Assembly (NCBI GenBank): GCA_048500255.1
Contig: JASNYH010000004.1
Location: 186,001 to 250,000, forward strand
DNA: 64,000 nucleotides
Direction of reading: 5' to 3'
Origin: JAMHWF01 sp048500255
Lineage (GTDB): Bacteria; Pseudomonadota; Gammaproteobacteria; Burkholderiales; Burkholderiaceae_C
The translations under genes and the position numbers were made by a program. Of this stretch, positions 54,425 to 62,559 are shown piece after piece. A model generated the notes under the pieces. It made no database searches, was not told the origin of the DNA, and saw only the letters and a list, made by a program, of their open reading frames with translations. Each line of letters starts with the position of its first letter. The stretch's first letter is position 1.

Positions 54425-54688
54425 TTGGCCAAAGAAGAGCTGATCGAGATGCACGGCGTCGTCGACGAGGTGCTGCCGGATTCGCGCTTTCGCGTGACGC
54501 TGGACAACGGCCACGCACTCGTCGCCTACACCGGCGGCAAGATGCGCAAGCACCACATCCGCATCCTCGCCGGCGACAGCGTCTCGCTCGAACTCTCGCC
54601 CTACGACCTGAGCAAGGGGCGCATCACGTTCCGCCACCTCGACCGGCGCGGGCCTTTGCCCGCGCAACCGGCGATGAGGCGCCGATGA
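54425..54688 (+). CDS. infA: translation initiation factor IF-1 (second-copy type), TTG start
   Basis: An 87-residue OB-fold IF-1: MAKEELIEMHGVVDEVLPDSRF with family core LDNGHALVAYTGGKMRKHHIRI and DSVSLELSPYDLSKGRITFR, plus a 15-residue C-terminal tail. The start is TTG, 7 bases after AGGAG. It is not next to ribosomal-protein genes as the main infA is, but beside a cold-shock gene, so it is probably the second, stress-related IF-1 of Burkholderiales. Its stop overlaps an ATG (ATGA). Confidence 0.9.
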   Translation: MAKEELIEMHGVVDEVLPDSRFRVTLDNGHALVAYTGGKMRKHHIRILAGDSVSLELSPYDLSKGRITFRHLDRRGPLPAQPAMRRR

Positions 54689-54813
54689 GCACGGCTGCGA
54701 CGACGGCCCCCGACACCGACTTCGGCTTCTCGATCGAGAAGCTGCTCCTGGCCACCCGCGAAAGCTGGGGCCTTCTTCGCGATTCCATCGCTTCATCGAG
54801 GAAAGACAACATC

Positions 54814-55026
54814 ATGTCCACCACCCAGACCGGCATCGTCAAATGGTTCAACGAGGGCAAGGGCTTCGGCTTCATCGCCCCCGACAACGGCGGCAAGGAC
54901 CTGTTCGCCCACTTCAGCGAGATCCAGGGCAGCGGCTTCAAGTCGCTGGCCGAGAACCAGCGCGTCGAGTTCGAGATCACGCAGGGCCAGAAGGGGCCGC
55001 AGGCCTCGCGCATCCGCCCGCTCTGA
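54814..55026 (+). CDS. cspA: cold-shock protein
   Basis: A 70-residue cold-shock domain protein that binds single-stranded RNA/DNA: TGIVKWFNEGKGFGFIAPD contains RNP1 (KGFGFI) and LFAHFSEI RNP2. GAGGAAAG lies 9 bases before the ATG. The reading frame is open upstream to an ATG at 54685 that overlaps the infA stop, which would add 43 residues (MSTAATTAPDTDFGFS and onward). The shorter protein matches the family and is preferred. Confidence 0.95.
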   Translation: MSTTQTGIVKWFNEGKGFGFIAPDNGGKDLFAHFSEIQGSGFKSLAENQRVEFEITQGQKGPQASRIRPL

Positions 55027-55057
55027 TCCCGCCGGCACCCGGCGCCGCGCCGCAGGC

Positions 55058-57061
55058 CTACCAGGGCATGTCGCGCCACCAGCGCCGGATGTCGCGGTTC
55101 CAGGTCATCGGCCCGGTGTCGCCGGCGTCGAGCTTGTAGCCGCAGTCGTATACGTGGCCGGTGCGCTGCTTGCCGCGCGTGCTGGTCAGCGTGATCTCGC
55201 CGTTCGTCGTCAGGCGACGCGGCTGCTTGCAGCCGACGAGGCCGAGCTGCTCGTCGAGGCCCTCGTCGCCCTTCTCGGCGATCAGCGTCTCCTGCACGCG
55301 GCCGTCGCAGTTCCAGTAGCCCTTGTCGCTTTTCCAGCAGAAGGCCAGCGCCGTCTTGCGCGCGGCCTCCTCGGCCTGCTTGCGCGCCGCCTCTTCGGCG
55401 CGCTTGCGCTCGGCCTCGGCCTTGCGGCGCTCGGCTTCGGCACGCGCCTGCGCGGCGCGCTCTTCCTCCGTGCGCTTGCGCTCGGCCTCGGCCTCGCGCT
55501 GCTCTTGCGCACGGCGCGCCGCGGCCGTCTCCTGTTCGCGGCGCGCCTGCTCTCGGCGTTCCGCCTCCTGGCGCTGCTGCGCCGCGACCTGCTGGGCCTG
55601 CAACGCCTGCTGCGCCTGCGCCTGCGCGACCTGCTGACTGCGTTGCGTCGCGTCGGCCTGGCGCTGCGCCTCGCGGTCCGCTCGTTCGCGGTTGACCTGC
55701 GCGATCAGTTGCGCCGTGCGGCGGTCCTGCTGCTGCAGCTGCGCCAGGTTCTGCTGCAGGCCGGCGAGGCTGCCGGTGATCGCCTGGTGCATGGCGGCGC
55801 GCGCCTCGGCCCGATCCTCGGCCTCCTGCTCGGCGCGGCGCTCGGCCGCGGCACGCCTTTCGCGCGCCTCGCGCTCGCGCTCCTCGGCTTCGGCGCGGCG
55901 CTCCGCGGCGCGGCGCTCCTCGTCGGCGCGCTTCTCCGCCGCGGCACGCGCGACGTAGAGCGCGTCGACGCGACGCCCGCCCGGCTCATGCTCGCAGGTC
56001 TCCCACTGGCCGCGGAACAGGCAGCGCCCGCGCCCGGGCGACGTGCCGGCCAGCGCGCCGTCGAACTGGTGTTGCCACACGCCCTTGCCATCGCCGCCGG
56101 TGACGGCGACGAATCGCTGGCCGTTGGTGAAGTCCCCCGGCGCGCGCGCCGTGCCCTTGATCCATAGCGCCTGCGTCGGCGTCAGCTCGACCTGGTCGGC
56201 CACGCCGGTCGGCGCGCCGCCGCGATAAGTCGCCTTGTAGCGGCGCCAGCCGTCGGGGGTCGCCAGCACGACCTCGCCGTCGAGGCCGGCGCTGCCGCAC
56301 TCGCCACTGACGAGCAGCCAGCCCGCCGGGGCGGCGGCGCATGCGGGCAGCGCGCTGCCGATCGGCACGCTGGCCATCAGCGTGTCTGCGCGATAGAAGT
56401 GGCGGTACTCGCGGCCTTCGGCTGCGTTGCGGAACCAGCCCGCCCCGTCGCGCTTGTCGGCGACGAACGGCCCCTTGTATTCGTTGCCGCCGGAGAAGCG
56501 AATGTAGGCCGCGGGATCGATGCGCTCGCCTTCGGACCACAGACCCTCGTAACGCTGGCCGTCGGGGAACACGACGACGGAGCGGCCGTGAGGCTTGCCG
56601 TTGCGGTAGCTGCCGGTCCGCGTGTAGCCGTTCGGACAGCGGTAGACGCCTTCGCCGTGCTGGCGGCCGTCGACCCAGTCGCCCTCGTAGCTGCAGCCAC
56701 CGTCCTTCCAGACCTTGCGACCCTTGCCGTGCGGCGCATAGTCCGGCGCCACCGGGCCGCTGTAGACATTGCCGTCGCGGTAGGTCATCGTGCCGCGCTG
56801 CGGGCCCTTGTAGGCGATCCACTCGCCTTCGAAGCGGTCGCCGTCGGACCACGCCATGACGCCCTTGCCGTCCTTCTGGTCGGCGAACTTGCCACCGCTG
56901 TAGCTCCAGACGCGGCCGTCGCTGTAGCGGCCGGAATCGGTGCCCTGGTAGTTGACGGGCGTCAGCGCGCAGCCCGCCAGCAGAGCAGCCGAAGCGACGA
57001 GGGCCACGCGCGCCGAGGCGCGAGCGGATCGGAGGACGAGACGGTGCGGCATCGGCGTCAT
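55058..57061 (-). CDS. MORN-repeat lipoprotein with long coiled coil
   Basis: A 667-residue predicted lipoprotein. The signal has a lipobox LLAGC near residue 26. Residues about 45-230 hold MORN repeats (GKGVMAWSDGDRFEGEW, GEGVYRCPNGYTRTG, GRSVVVFPDGQRYEGLW). A separate domain follows, then an Ala/Glu/Arg/Gln-rich coiled coil (about 395-590) and a C-terminal Cys-containing domain (FCWKSDKGYWNC). The mixture suggests an envelope scaffold. ATG at 57061 is used; 57052 is an alternative. Function is unknown. Confidence 0.8.
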   Translation of the reverse strand: MTPMPHRLVLRSARASARVALVASAALLAGCALTPVNYQGTDSGRYSDGRVWSYSGGKFADQKDGKGVMAWSDGDRFEGEWIAYKGPQRGTMTYRDGNVYSGPVAPDYAPHGKGRKVWKDGGCSYEGDWVDGRQHGEGVYRCPNGYTRTGSYRNGKPHGRSVVVFPDGQRYEGLWSEGERIDPAAYIRFSGGNEYKGPFVADKRDGAGWFRNAAEGREYRHFYRADTLMASVPIGSALPACAAAPAGWLLVSGECGSAGLDGEVVLATPDGWRRYKATYRGGAPTGVADQVELTPTQALWIKGTARAPGDFTNGQRFVAVTGGDGKGVWQHQFDGALAGTSPGRGRCLFRGQWETCEHEPGGRRVDALYVARAAAEKRADEERRAAERRAEAEEREREARERRAAAERRAEQEAEDRAEARAAMHQAITGSLAGLQQNLAQLQQQDRRTAQLIAQVNRERADREAQRQADATQRSQQVAQAQAQQALQAQQVAAQQRQEAERREQARREQETAAARRAQEQREAEAERKRTEEERAAQARAEAERRKAEAERKRAEEAARKQAEEAARKTALAFCWKSDKGYWNCDGRVQETLIAEKGDEGLDEQLGLVGCKQPRRLTTNGEITLTSTRGKQRTGHVYDCGYKLDAGDTGPMTWNRDIRRWWRDMPW

Positions 57062-57326
57062 GTCATGTTCTATTGCGAGCGACAGCCCGTGCGATATCGG
57101 TCGATCGGCCGATGGCTTGAGCGCCGCTACCGTGCGCCACCATGCCGAACGTCCACCACATCCCCGTCCATTCCGGCCATTCGGCGAGCGACGCCGAGCT
57201 CGGGCCGCTCGCATAGCAAGCGGCGCACCACATCGAGTGGTCACGGCACGCACGGCGCCTGCGGGACCGCGGCTTGCACAAGCTGGTCACCACGTTCTTC
57301 CACCTCCACTTTCGAAGGAGCATTCC

Positions 57327-57698
57327 ATGCAATCCAAGACCATCATCCGCCTCGGCGTGGCCGCCGCGGTCTCCTGCGCCACCGCCCTCGCCGTCGCGCA
57401 AGGCGCGGGAGCCGGCAGCGGCGCCGCCGGCGGCAGCGCCGGCTCGTCGAGCGGCGAAGAAATGTCGCGCGGGTCGTCGGCGTCGAAGGACCACGCGACG
57501 CAAAGCGGGCGCTCGGCCAGCGGCGTCGACCGCGGCGATCGCGACCGCGGCTCGATGAGCAGCAGCCCCAACCGCTCGGGCACGACGGGCAGCGGCACCG
57601 ACCGCGGCGGCAGCACCGGCAGCATGGGCAGCGGTTCGCGCAGCGGCACCGGCACCGGCACCGGCAGCGGCGGGACGGGCACCGGAACGTCGCGCTGA
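57327..57698 (+). CDS. exported Gly/Ser/Thr-rich low-complexity protein
   Basis: A 123-residue protein with a signal peptide (1-25, cleavage near AVAQG) and a mature part rich in Gly, Ser, Thr, Arg and Asp, ending in tandem GT-type repeats. AAGGAG lies 6 bases before the ATG. The mature part is probably disordered. I do not recognise the family; low-complexity secreted proteins of this sort are frequent in the lineage. Confidence 0.65.
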   Translation: MQSKTIIRLGVAAAVSCATALAVAQGAGAGSGAAGGSAGSSSGEEMSRGSSASKDHATQSGRSASGVDRGDRDRGSMSSSPNRSGTTGSGTDRGGSTGSMGSGSRSGTGTGTGSGGTGTGTSR

Positions 57699-57708
57699 CG
57701 ACGCGCGA

Positions 57709-58188
57709 TCAGCGATCGTCGCGATCGGCGCCGAGCACGCCGCCGATCGCGAGTCCCGCGCCGAAGGCGACGTAGACCCAGGCCAGGCTGCGCTTCGACA
57801 GCCGGCGCTCGAAGCCGGGCGTCAGGCGCTCGGGCACGATCCTGAGGTCGACCACCGCGGCCAGTGCCGTCACGACGGCGGCGTCGGCCACGGCGCCGGC
57901 CGCCGTGCGGCGGCGCCGACGCAGACGCAGCAGTTCGTAGAACCCGGCCCAGAACAGCGACGAGGCATGGTGCGTCGTCGCGCCGAGCAGCGTGTACTTC
58001 GCGCTCGCGCCGTTGCGGCGCAGCGCCTCGTCGCCCCAGAACCAGTGGCTCGGCGCATTGATCGGCGCCAGGGCGCTGCCGACGTCGCGCCGCCCGCCGT
58101 GCGCGAGCGCGGCCAGCGAGAGCAGGCTCGCCAAGCCACCGCCGAGAGACACGCGCTGCACGAACGATCGGTCCAGGTCGGGCTTCAT
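57709..58188 (-). CDS. membrane protein of unknown function
   Basis: A 159-residue protein with three to four hydrophobic segments (about 14-30, 68-86, 97-116, 136-153). It includes APINAPSHWFWGDEALRRNG and TTHHASSLFWAGFYELL, which look conserved (HHASSLFWA). It is convergent with the Gly/Ser-rich gene and divergent from the SDR gene. I can assign no function. Confidence 0.7.
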   Translation of the reverse strand: MKPDLDRSFVQRVSLGGGLASLLSLAALAHGGRRDVGSALAPINAPSHWFWGDEALRRNGASAKYTLLGATTHHASSLFWAGFYELLRLRRRRRTAAGAVADAAVVTALAAVVDLRIVPERLTPGFERRLSKRSLAWVYVAFGAGLAIGGVLGADRDDR

Positions 58189-58304
58189 CGGCGCTCCGGT
58201 TGTTGGTGGGCGCGCCGCTTCCTTCGTGCCCGAAGGGCACGGCGATTGCCGACGCGGCTGCGGAGGCCTCGGCAATCCGCGTGCCCCGCACGCGGCACGA
58301 CGAC

Positions 58305-59615
58305 ATGAAGATCCTGCTGACGGGCGCAACGGGTTTCATCGGCGCGCGGCTGCGCGCCGTGCTGCTCGCGCGCGGCCACAGCGTCGTCGCCGTCGCGCGG
58401 CGCCCGCCGCCCTCCGTGCACGCCCACGAGCGCTGGATCGCGGTCGACTTCGCGCGGACGCACGCGGCGGCGCACTGGCAGCCGCATCTCGTCGGCGTCG
58501 ACGCCGTCGTCAACGCCGTCGGCATCTTTCGAGAGCGCGGCGCGCAGCGCTTCGGCGCGCTGCACGTGCAGGCGCCGATCGCGCTGTTCGACGCCTGCGT
58601 CGACGCCGGCGTGGCGCGCGTCGTGCAGATCTCGGCGCTCGGCGCCGACGCCGAGGCGACGAGCGCCTATCACCGCAGCAAGCGCGCCGCCGACGAGCAT
58701 CTGCTCGCGCTACCGCTCGATGCCGTCGTCGCGCAGCCCTCGCTCGTGTTCGGGCCGGGCGGCGCGAGCGCGCGCGCCTTTCTCGCGCTGGCCGCGCTGC
58801 CGCTCGTTCCGCTGCCCGCCGGCGGCCGGCAGCGCGTGCAGCCGCTGCACGTCGACGATGCCGCGCGTGCGCTGTGCACCCTCGTCGAGGCGCCGCCGCG
58901 TGCCTGGGCCGGGCAGCGCGTGCCGCTCGTCGGGCCCGCGCCGCTCACGCTCGCCGCCTACCTGCAGGCGCTGCGGCGCGCGCTGCGGCTGCCGCCGGCG
59001 CGCGGGATCGCCGTGCCGCCGTGGGCCGTGGCGCTCGCGGCGCGCGTCGGCGACCATCGGCGCAGCGCGCTGCTCGACACGGCGAGCTGGCGCATGCTCG
59101 AGCGCGGCAACGTCGCGCCGCCGGCCGCCATCGAGCGCCTGCTCGGCCGCGCGCCGCGCGCCGCGGCCGAATTCATCGATGCCGACACGGCGAGCGCGGC
59201 GCGCACGCAGGCGCAGCTCGCCTGGCTGCTGCCGCTGCTGCGCGCGTCGATCGCCGCGGTGTGGATCGTCACGGCGTTCGTGTCGGCCTTCGTCTGGCCG
59301 GTGGGCGACAGCTACGCGCTGCTCGAACGCACCGGCGTGCCGGCGGCGCTGCAGCCGCTGGCGCTGTACGGCGCGGCCGCCCTCGACCTGCTGCTGGGCG
59401 TGCTGACGCTGGCGCTGCCGCGCGCGCGGCGCCGCGCGCTGTGGATCGCGCAGGCCGCCCTGATGCTGCTGTACATGGCGCTGATCGCGTGGAAGCTGCC
59501 CGAGTTCTGGCTCCATCCCTACGGGCCTCTCGTGAAGAACCTGCCGATGCTCGCTGCGCTGACGATGCTCCATGTCTTCGACCGCGACGACGACGACGCG
59601 CGATGGACTACCTGA
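58305..59615 (+). CDS. NAD(P)-binding SDR-type protein fused to a DoxX-like membrane domain
   Basis: A 436-residue fusion. The N-half is an atypical SDR: MKILLTGATGFIGARL (GxxGxxG, 6-13), NAVGIFRERGAQRF near 66, and YHRSKRAADEHL (Tyr/Lys). The C-half (about 305-435) is hydrophobic with four helices, ending KLPEFWLHPYGPLVKNLPML, characteristic of DoxX-like tails. Such proteins occur as predicted NADH-ubiquinone oxidoreductase-like or epimerase-like proteins of unknown substrate. The gene overlaps the next by 13 bases. Confidence 0.82.
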   Translation: MKILLTGATGFIGARLRAVLLARGHSVVAVARRPPPSVHAHERWIAVDFARTHAAAHWQPHLVGVDAVVNAVGIFRERGAQRFGALHVQAPIALFDACVDAGVARVVQISALGADAEATSAYHRSKRAADEHLLALPLDAVVAQPSLVFGPGGASARAFLALAALPLVPLPAGGRQRVQPLHVDDAARALCTLVEAPPRAWAGQRVPLVGPAPLTLAAYLQALRRALRLPPARGIAVPPWAVALAARVGDHRRSALLDTASWRMLERGNVAPPAAIERLLGRAPRAAAEFIDADTASAARTQAQLAWLLPLLRASIAAVWIVTAFVSAFVWPVGDSYALLERTGVPAALQPLALYGAAALDLLLGVLTLALPRARRRALWIAQAALMLLYMALIAWKLPEFWLHPYGPLVKNLPMLAALTMLHVFDRDDDDARWTT

Positions 59616-60067
59616 TCGCCAAGTGGCTGCACATCCTGTCGTCGACGCTGCTGTTCGGCACCGGCATCGGCTCGGCGTGGTACATGCTGACGGCGAGCCT
59701 GTCGCGCGACGCGCGCGCCGTCGCTGTCGTCGTGCGCAACGTCGTCATCGCCGACTGGCTGTTCACGACGACGACGATCGTGTTCCAGCCGCTGAGCGGC
59801 GCCTACCTGATGCACGCCGCCGGCGTGCCGGTCACGGCGCGCTGGATCGTGTGGTCGATCGCGCTGTACATCGTCGGCCTCGTCGCCTGGCTTCCGGTCG
59901 TCGCGCTGCAGATCCGCATGAAGAAGCTCGCCGCCGACGCCGTGGCGCGCCGCGAGCCGCTGCCGCCGCGCTACTTCCGCCTGCTCGTGGCATGGATCGC
60001 GCTCGGCGTGCCGGCCTTCTTCGCCTTCGTCGGCGTGTTCTGGCTGATGGTGCTCAAGCCGTCGTGA
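59603..60067 (+). CDS. DUF2269-family membrane protein
   Basis: A 154-residue integral membrane protein with four helices (MDYLIAKWLHILSSTLLFGTG at the start) of the DUF2269 family. The overlapping start with the SDR-DoxX gene indicates coupling. Together they form a two-gene membrane-associated unit whose job is unknown. Confidence 0.85.
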   Translation: MDYLIAKWLHILSSTLLFGTGIGSAWYMLTASLSRDARAVAVVVRNVVIADWLFTTTTIVFQPLSGAYLMHAAGVPVTARWIVWSIALYIVGLVAWLPVVALQIRMKKLAADAVARREPLPPRYFRLLVAWIALGVPAFFAFVGVFWLMVLKPS

Positions 60068-60225
60068 GCGCGCAGGTGCGCCGATTGCCGCGCCGGCAGT
60101 GACGGAGCCTGCCGACGATGGACGTGTAGGAGCGCACCGACGCCACGACGTGCCGCCCGCCGATGGCGACCGGGCCGGAGGCGACCGACAGTGTCGGCAT
60201 CGAATCCCTGCCACGGAGGCAGCCC

Positions 60226-60633
60226 ATGAAGACGATCTCATCCCGTCTGCTGCTCGCCGGCCTGCTCGCCGCCGCGACGGCCGCGCACGCCGAAAGCGGC
60301 CGCCTGAGCGACGCCGAACGCGATGCGATGCAGCAGCGCATCGAAGCCACGGCGAAGTCCGACCGCGAGGCCTGTGAGCCGCTGCACGGCAACAAGCAGG
60401 ACGTGTGCGAGCTGCAAGCCAAATGGCGGGAGCGCATCGCGCGCGCCGAGCTCGAGTTCCGCCACTCCGGCAGCGACGCCGACCGCGCCAATGTCGTCGA
60501 TGTGAAGGCCGAGGCCGAGTTCGAGATCGAGCGCGAGCGCTGCGAGGACCGGCCGGCGAATTCGCAGGAGGCGTGCAAGCGCCAGGCGCAGACGCGACAG
60601 ACCGGGATGGAGCGGCGCAAGCCGGGTTACTGA
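60226..60633 (+). CDS. small exported protein, unknown
   Basis: A 135-residue protein with a signal peptide (1-22, cleavage after AHA), then a highly charged helical region with four Cys (EACEPLHGNKQDVCE and RCEDRPANSQEACKR), suggesting disulfides in the periplasm. GGAGG lies 7 bases before the ATG. I do not recognise the family by name; similar Burkholderiales proteins are annotated as hypothetical. Confidence 0.75.
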   Translation: MKTISSRLLLAGLLAAATAAHAESGRLSDAERDAMQQRIEATAKSDREACEPLHGNKQDVCELQAKWRERIARAELEFRHSGSDADRANVVDVKAEAEFEIERERCEDRPANSQEACKRQAQTRQTGMERRKPGY

Positions 60634-60714
60634 GCGCGGCGCCGATGCGCGCCGGACCGGACGCCGCGTTCGTGCCGATGGCCGCGGCGACGCTTTCGTG
60701 GCATCGTCGGCTCG

Positions 60715-60978
60715 ATGGATCGGACCGACGACGAACGCGAGCGGCGCGATGCCACGGCCACGGAGGCATCCGCACCGCAGCGCGCGCTGGCGCATCTGAG
60801 CTGCCCGCTGTGCGGCGGGCCCAACGACTGCGCCACGGCGCAAAGCGGCGATTTCGCGACGCCGTGCTGGTGCCGCGACGCCACATTCCCGCCCGGCCTG
60901 CTGGCGCGCGTGCCGCCCGCCGACACCGGACGCGCCTGCCTCTGCCCGGCCTGCGTCGCGGCAGCGGCCGGCGGCTGA
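60715..60978 (+). CDS. cysteine-rich CWC family protein
   Basis: An 87-residue protein whose core is CPLCGGPNDC, PCWCRDATFPPGLLARVP and CLCPACV, the spacing of the cysteine-rich CWC family (PF14375). The Cys pairs probably bind a metal, possibly zinc. The function is unknown. Confidence 0.85.
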   Translation: MDRTDDERERRDATATEASAPQRALAHLSCPLCGGPNDCATAQSGDFATPCWCRDATFPPGLLARVPPADTGRACLCPACVAAAAGG

Positions 60979-61041
60979 CGCGCAGGCACGCGCCCTGCTC
61001 GACGCGCCCAGGCGGGCGACGCCCAAGGAGGCACGACGACG

Positions 61042-61377
61042 ATGGCCCTATCCCACGCGACTTCGGGCGAGCCGGTCGACGTGCGACCGCTCGGCGCGGC
61101 AGCGCTCGCGACGGCGCGCAACGTCGCGCTGTTCAAGGGGCGCGATCTCGAGGTGATGCGCCTGATGGTGCTGCCCGGCAAGCCGGTGCCGGTGCACGAG
61201 GTGCCGGGCGAAGTGACGATCCAGTGCCTCGAGGGGCGGGTCGACGTCGTCGTCGACGGCCGCCACCGCACGCTCGGCGCGGGCGACCTGCTCTATCTGG
61301 CCGGCGGCGTGTCGCACGGCCTGGCGGCGCACGAAGATGCGTCGGTGCTGGTGACGATCGCGCTGCGCGGGCCGTAG
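61042..61377 (+). CDS. cupin-domain protein
   Basis: A 111-residue single-cupin protein. The two cupin motifs are PVPVHEVPGEVTIQCLEGRV and LYLAGGVSHGLAAHED; motif 1 keeps one His and the Glu, and motif 2 one His. Small cupins of this form bind metal and may be sensors or enzymes; no substrate is evident. GGAGG lies 9 bases before the ATG. Confidence 0.82.
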   Translation: MALSHATSGEPVDVRPLGAAALATARNVALFKGRDLEVMRLMVLPGKPVPVHEVPGEVTIQCLEGRVDVVVDGRHRTLGAGDLLYLAGGVSHGLAAHEDASVLVTIALRGP

Positions 61378-61384
61378 CGGCCGC

Positions 61385-61897
61385 TCAGCGGCGATTCAGA
61401 CCCAGCTTGGCCAGGTTCAGCGAGCCGCGCTCGCTGAAGCGCAGGCCTCCGGGCACGGTGCCGGCGAGCTTGCCGTTGAGCTGGTACGGCACTTCGTCGA
61501 GCAGCTCGCCGGCGGCCAGGCCCAGCGCCTGCCGCACGACCGAGAAGGCCGAGATCGTCACCGGCACCGACAACAGCGCCTCGCCGTAGCGCGGCACGCT
61601 GCCGCTGGCATCGCTGACGCCGCTGGCCAGCGGCTGGCCATTGACGTCGAGTTCGAGCGACACGCCGTCGTAGACGACGGGCGCATCGTTCGGGTTCTGC
61701 AGGCGCAGCCGCACGGCGAAGCGCACTTCCATGCCCTCGCCCTGCAGCGGATCAATGCCGGCCACCGTGACGCGCAGCGGGTCGCGGCCGAAGGCGGCGC
61801 AGCCGGCCAGCGCCAGCAGGCAGGACGCGCCGGCGGCGGCGAGTGCGACGCGGCGGCCCGGCAGCGGCGGCGACATCGGAGCGGGAGTCGAGGTCAT
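61385..61897 (-). CDS. LEA type 2/WHy-domain lipoprotein
   Basis: A 170-residue predicted lipoprotein with lipobox LALAGC near residue 33 and a WHy/LEA_2 domain (MEVRFAVRLRLQNPNDAPVVYDGVSLELDVNG, spread over about 56-88). Such proteins are linked to envelope stress tolerance. It is convergent with the cupin gene (7-base gap). Confidence 0.85.
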   Translation of the reverse strand: MTSTPAPMSPPLPGRRVALAAAGASCLLALAGCAAFGRDPLRVTVAGIDPLQGEGMEVRFAVRLRLQNPNDAPVVYDGVSLELDVNGQPLASGVSDASGSVPRYGEALLSVPVTISAFSVVRQALGLAAGELLDEVPYQLNGKLAGTVPGGLRFSERGSLNLAKLGLNRR

Positions 61898-61962
61898 GGC
61901 GATCGCCTCGCGGCAGCGGTGGCAGTGGGGGTATCGTAGCGGGGCCGCCGCCGCTGCCGACC

Positions 61963-62310
61963 ATGACCGACGCCCCCGCCCGCCCGCCCGGCCCGACGCC
62001 GATCGCCGTCGTGACGACCGTCGCGACGATCGACGAGGCGCGCCGCATGGCGCAGGCCGTCGTCGAGCGGCGCCTCGCAGCGTGCGCGCAGGTGTCGCAG
62101 ATCGAGAGCTGCTACCGCTGGGCCGGCGAGGTGCGCAGCGAACCCGAGTACCGCATCGTGTTCAAGACGACGGACGCCGCCTGGGATGCGCTCGAGCGCG
62201 CGATCCGCGAGCTGCACTCCTACGAGTTGCCCGCGATCCACGCCGTCGCGCTCGACCGCGTGTCGGCGCCGTATGCCGCGTGGATCGTCGACAACACCGC
62301 GGCCGGCTGA
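61963..62310 (+). CDS. cutA: divalent-cation tolerance protein CutA
   Basis: A 115-residue CutA1 protein. The family core is VVERRLAACAQVSQIESCYRW, followed by SEPEYRIVFKT and LHSYELPAIHAVALD. Named for copper tolerance in E. coli, it forms trimers; its true job is debated. It is separated by 2 bases from the DUF167 gene downstream. Confidence 0.95.
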   Translation: MTDAPARPPGPTPIAVVTTVATIDEARRMAQAVVERRLAACAQVSQIESCYRWAGEVRSEPEYRIVFKTTDAAWDALERAIRELHSYELPAIHAVALDRVSAPYAAWIVDNTAAG

Positions 62311-62312
62311 CG

Positions 62313-62546
62313 ATGGCCACGACGCTTCAGGTCAAGGTCAAACCCAATGCGCGCGTGCGCTCGCTCGAGCAGCAGCCCGACGGAAGCTGGCTCGCGCAAC
62401 TGAAGTCGCCGCCCGTCGATGGCCGCGCCAACGACGAGCTCGTCGCGCTCGTCGCCGAGCGCTTCGCGTGCCGGCGCAGCGCCGTCACGATCACCAGCGG
62501 CGCGGGCGCGCGGCTCAAGCGCGTCAGAATCGACGCGTCCGCCTGA
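62313..62546 (+). CDS. DUF167/YggU-family protein
   Basis: A 77-residue protein: LQVKVKPNARVRSLE, PVDGRANDELVALVAERF and VTITSGAGARLKRVRID are the family signatures. The fold is known from structural work, but the function is not. It is coupled to cutA and probably transcribed with the following hydrolase gene. Confidence 0.93.
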   Translation: MATTLQVKVKPNARVRSLEQQPDGSWLAQLKSPPVDGRANDELVALVAERFACRRSAVTITSGAGARLKRVRIDASA

Positions 62547-62559
62547 AGTGATCCGCGAG

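Noticed and set aside
57150..57300. Short open frames upstream of the Gly/Ser-rich gene
   Set aside because: The pieces (MPNVHHIPVHSGHSASDAE and others) are short, broken by stops and lack a recognisable family; at most a decayed gene.
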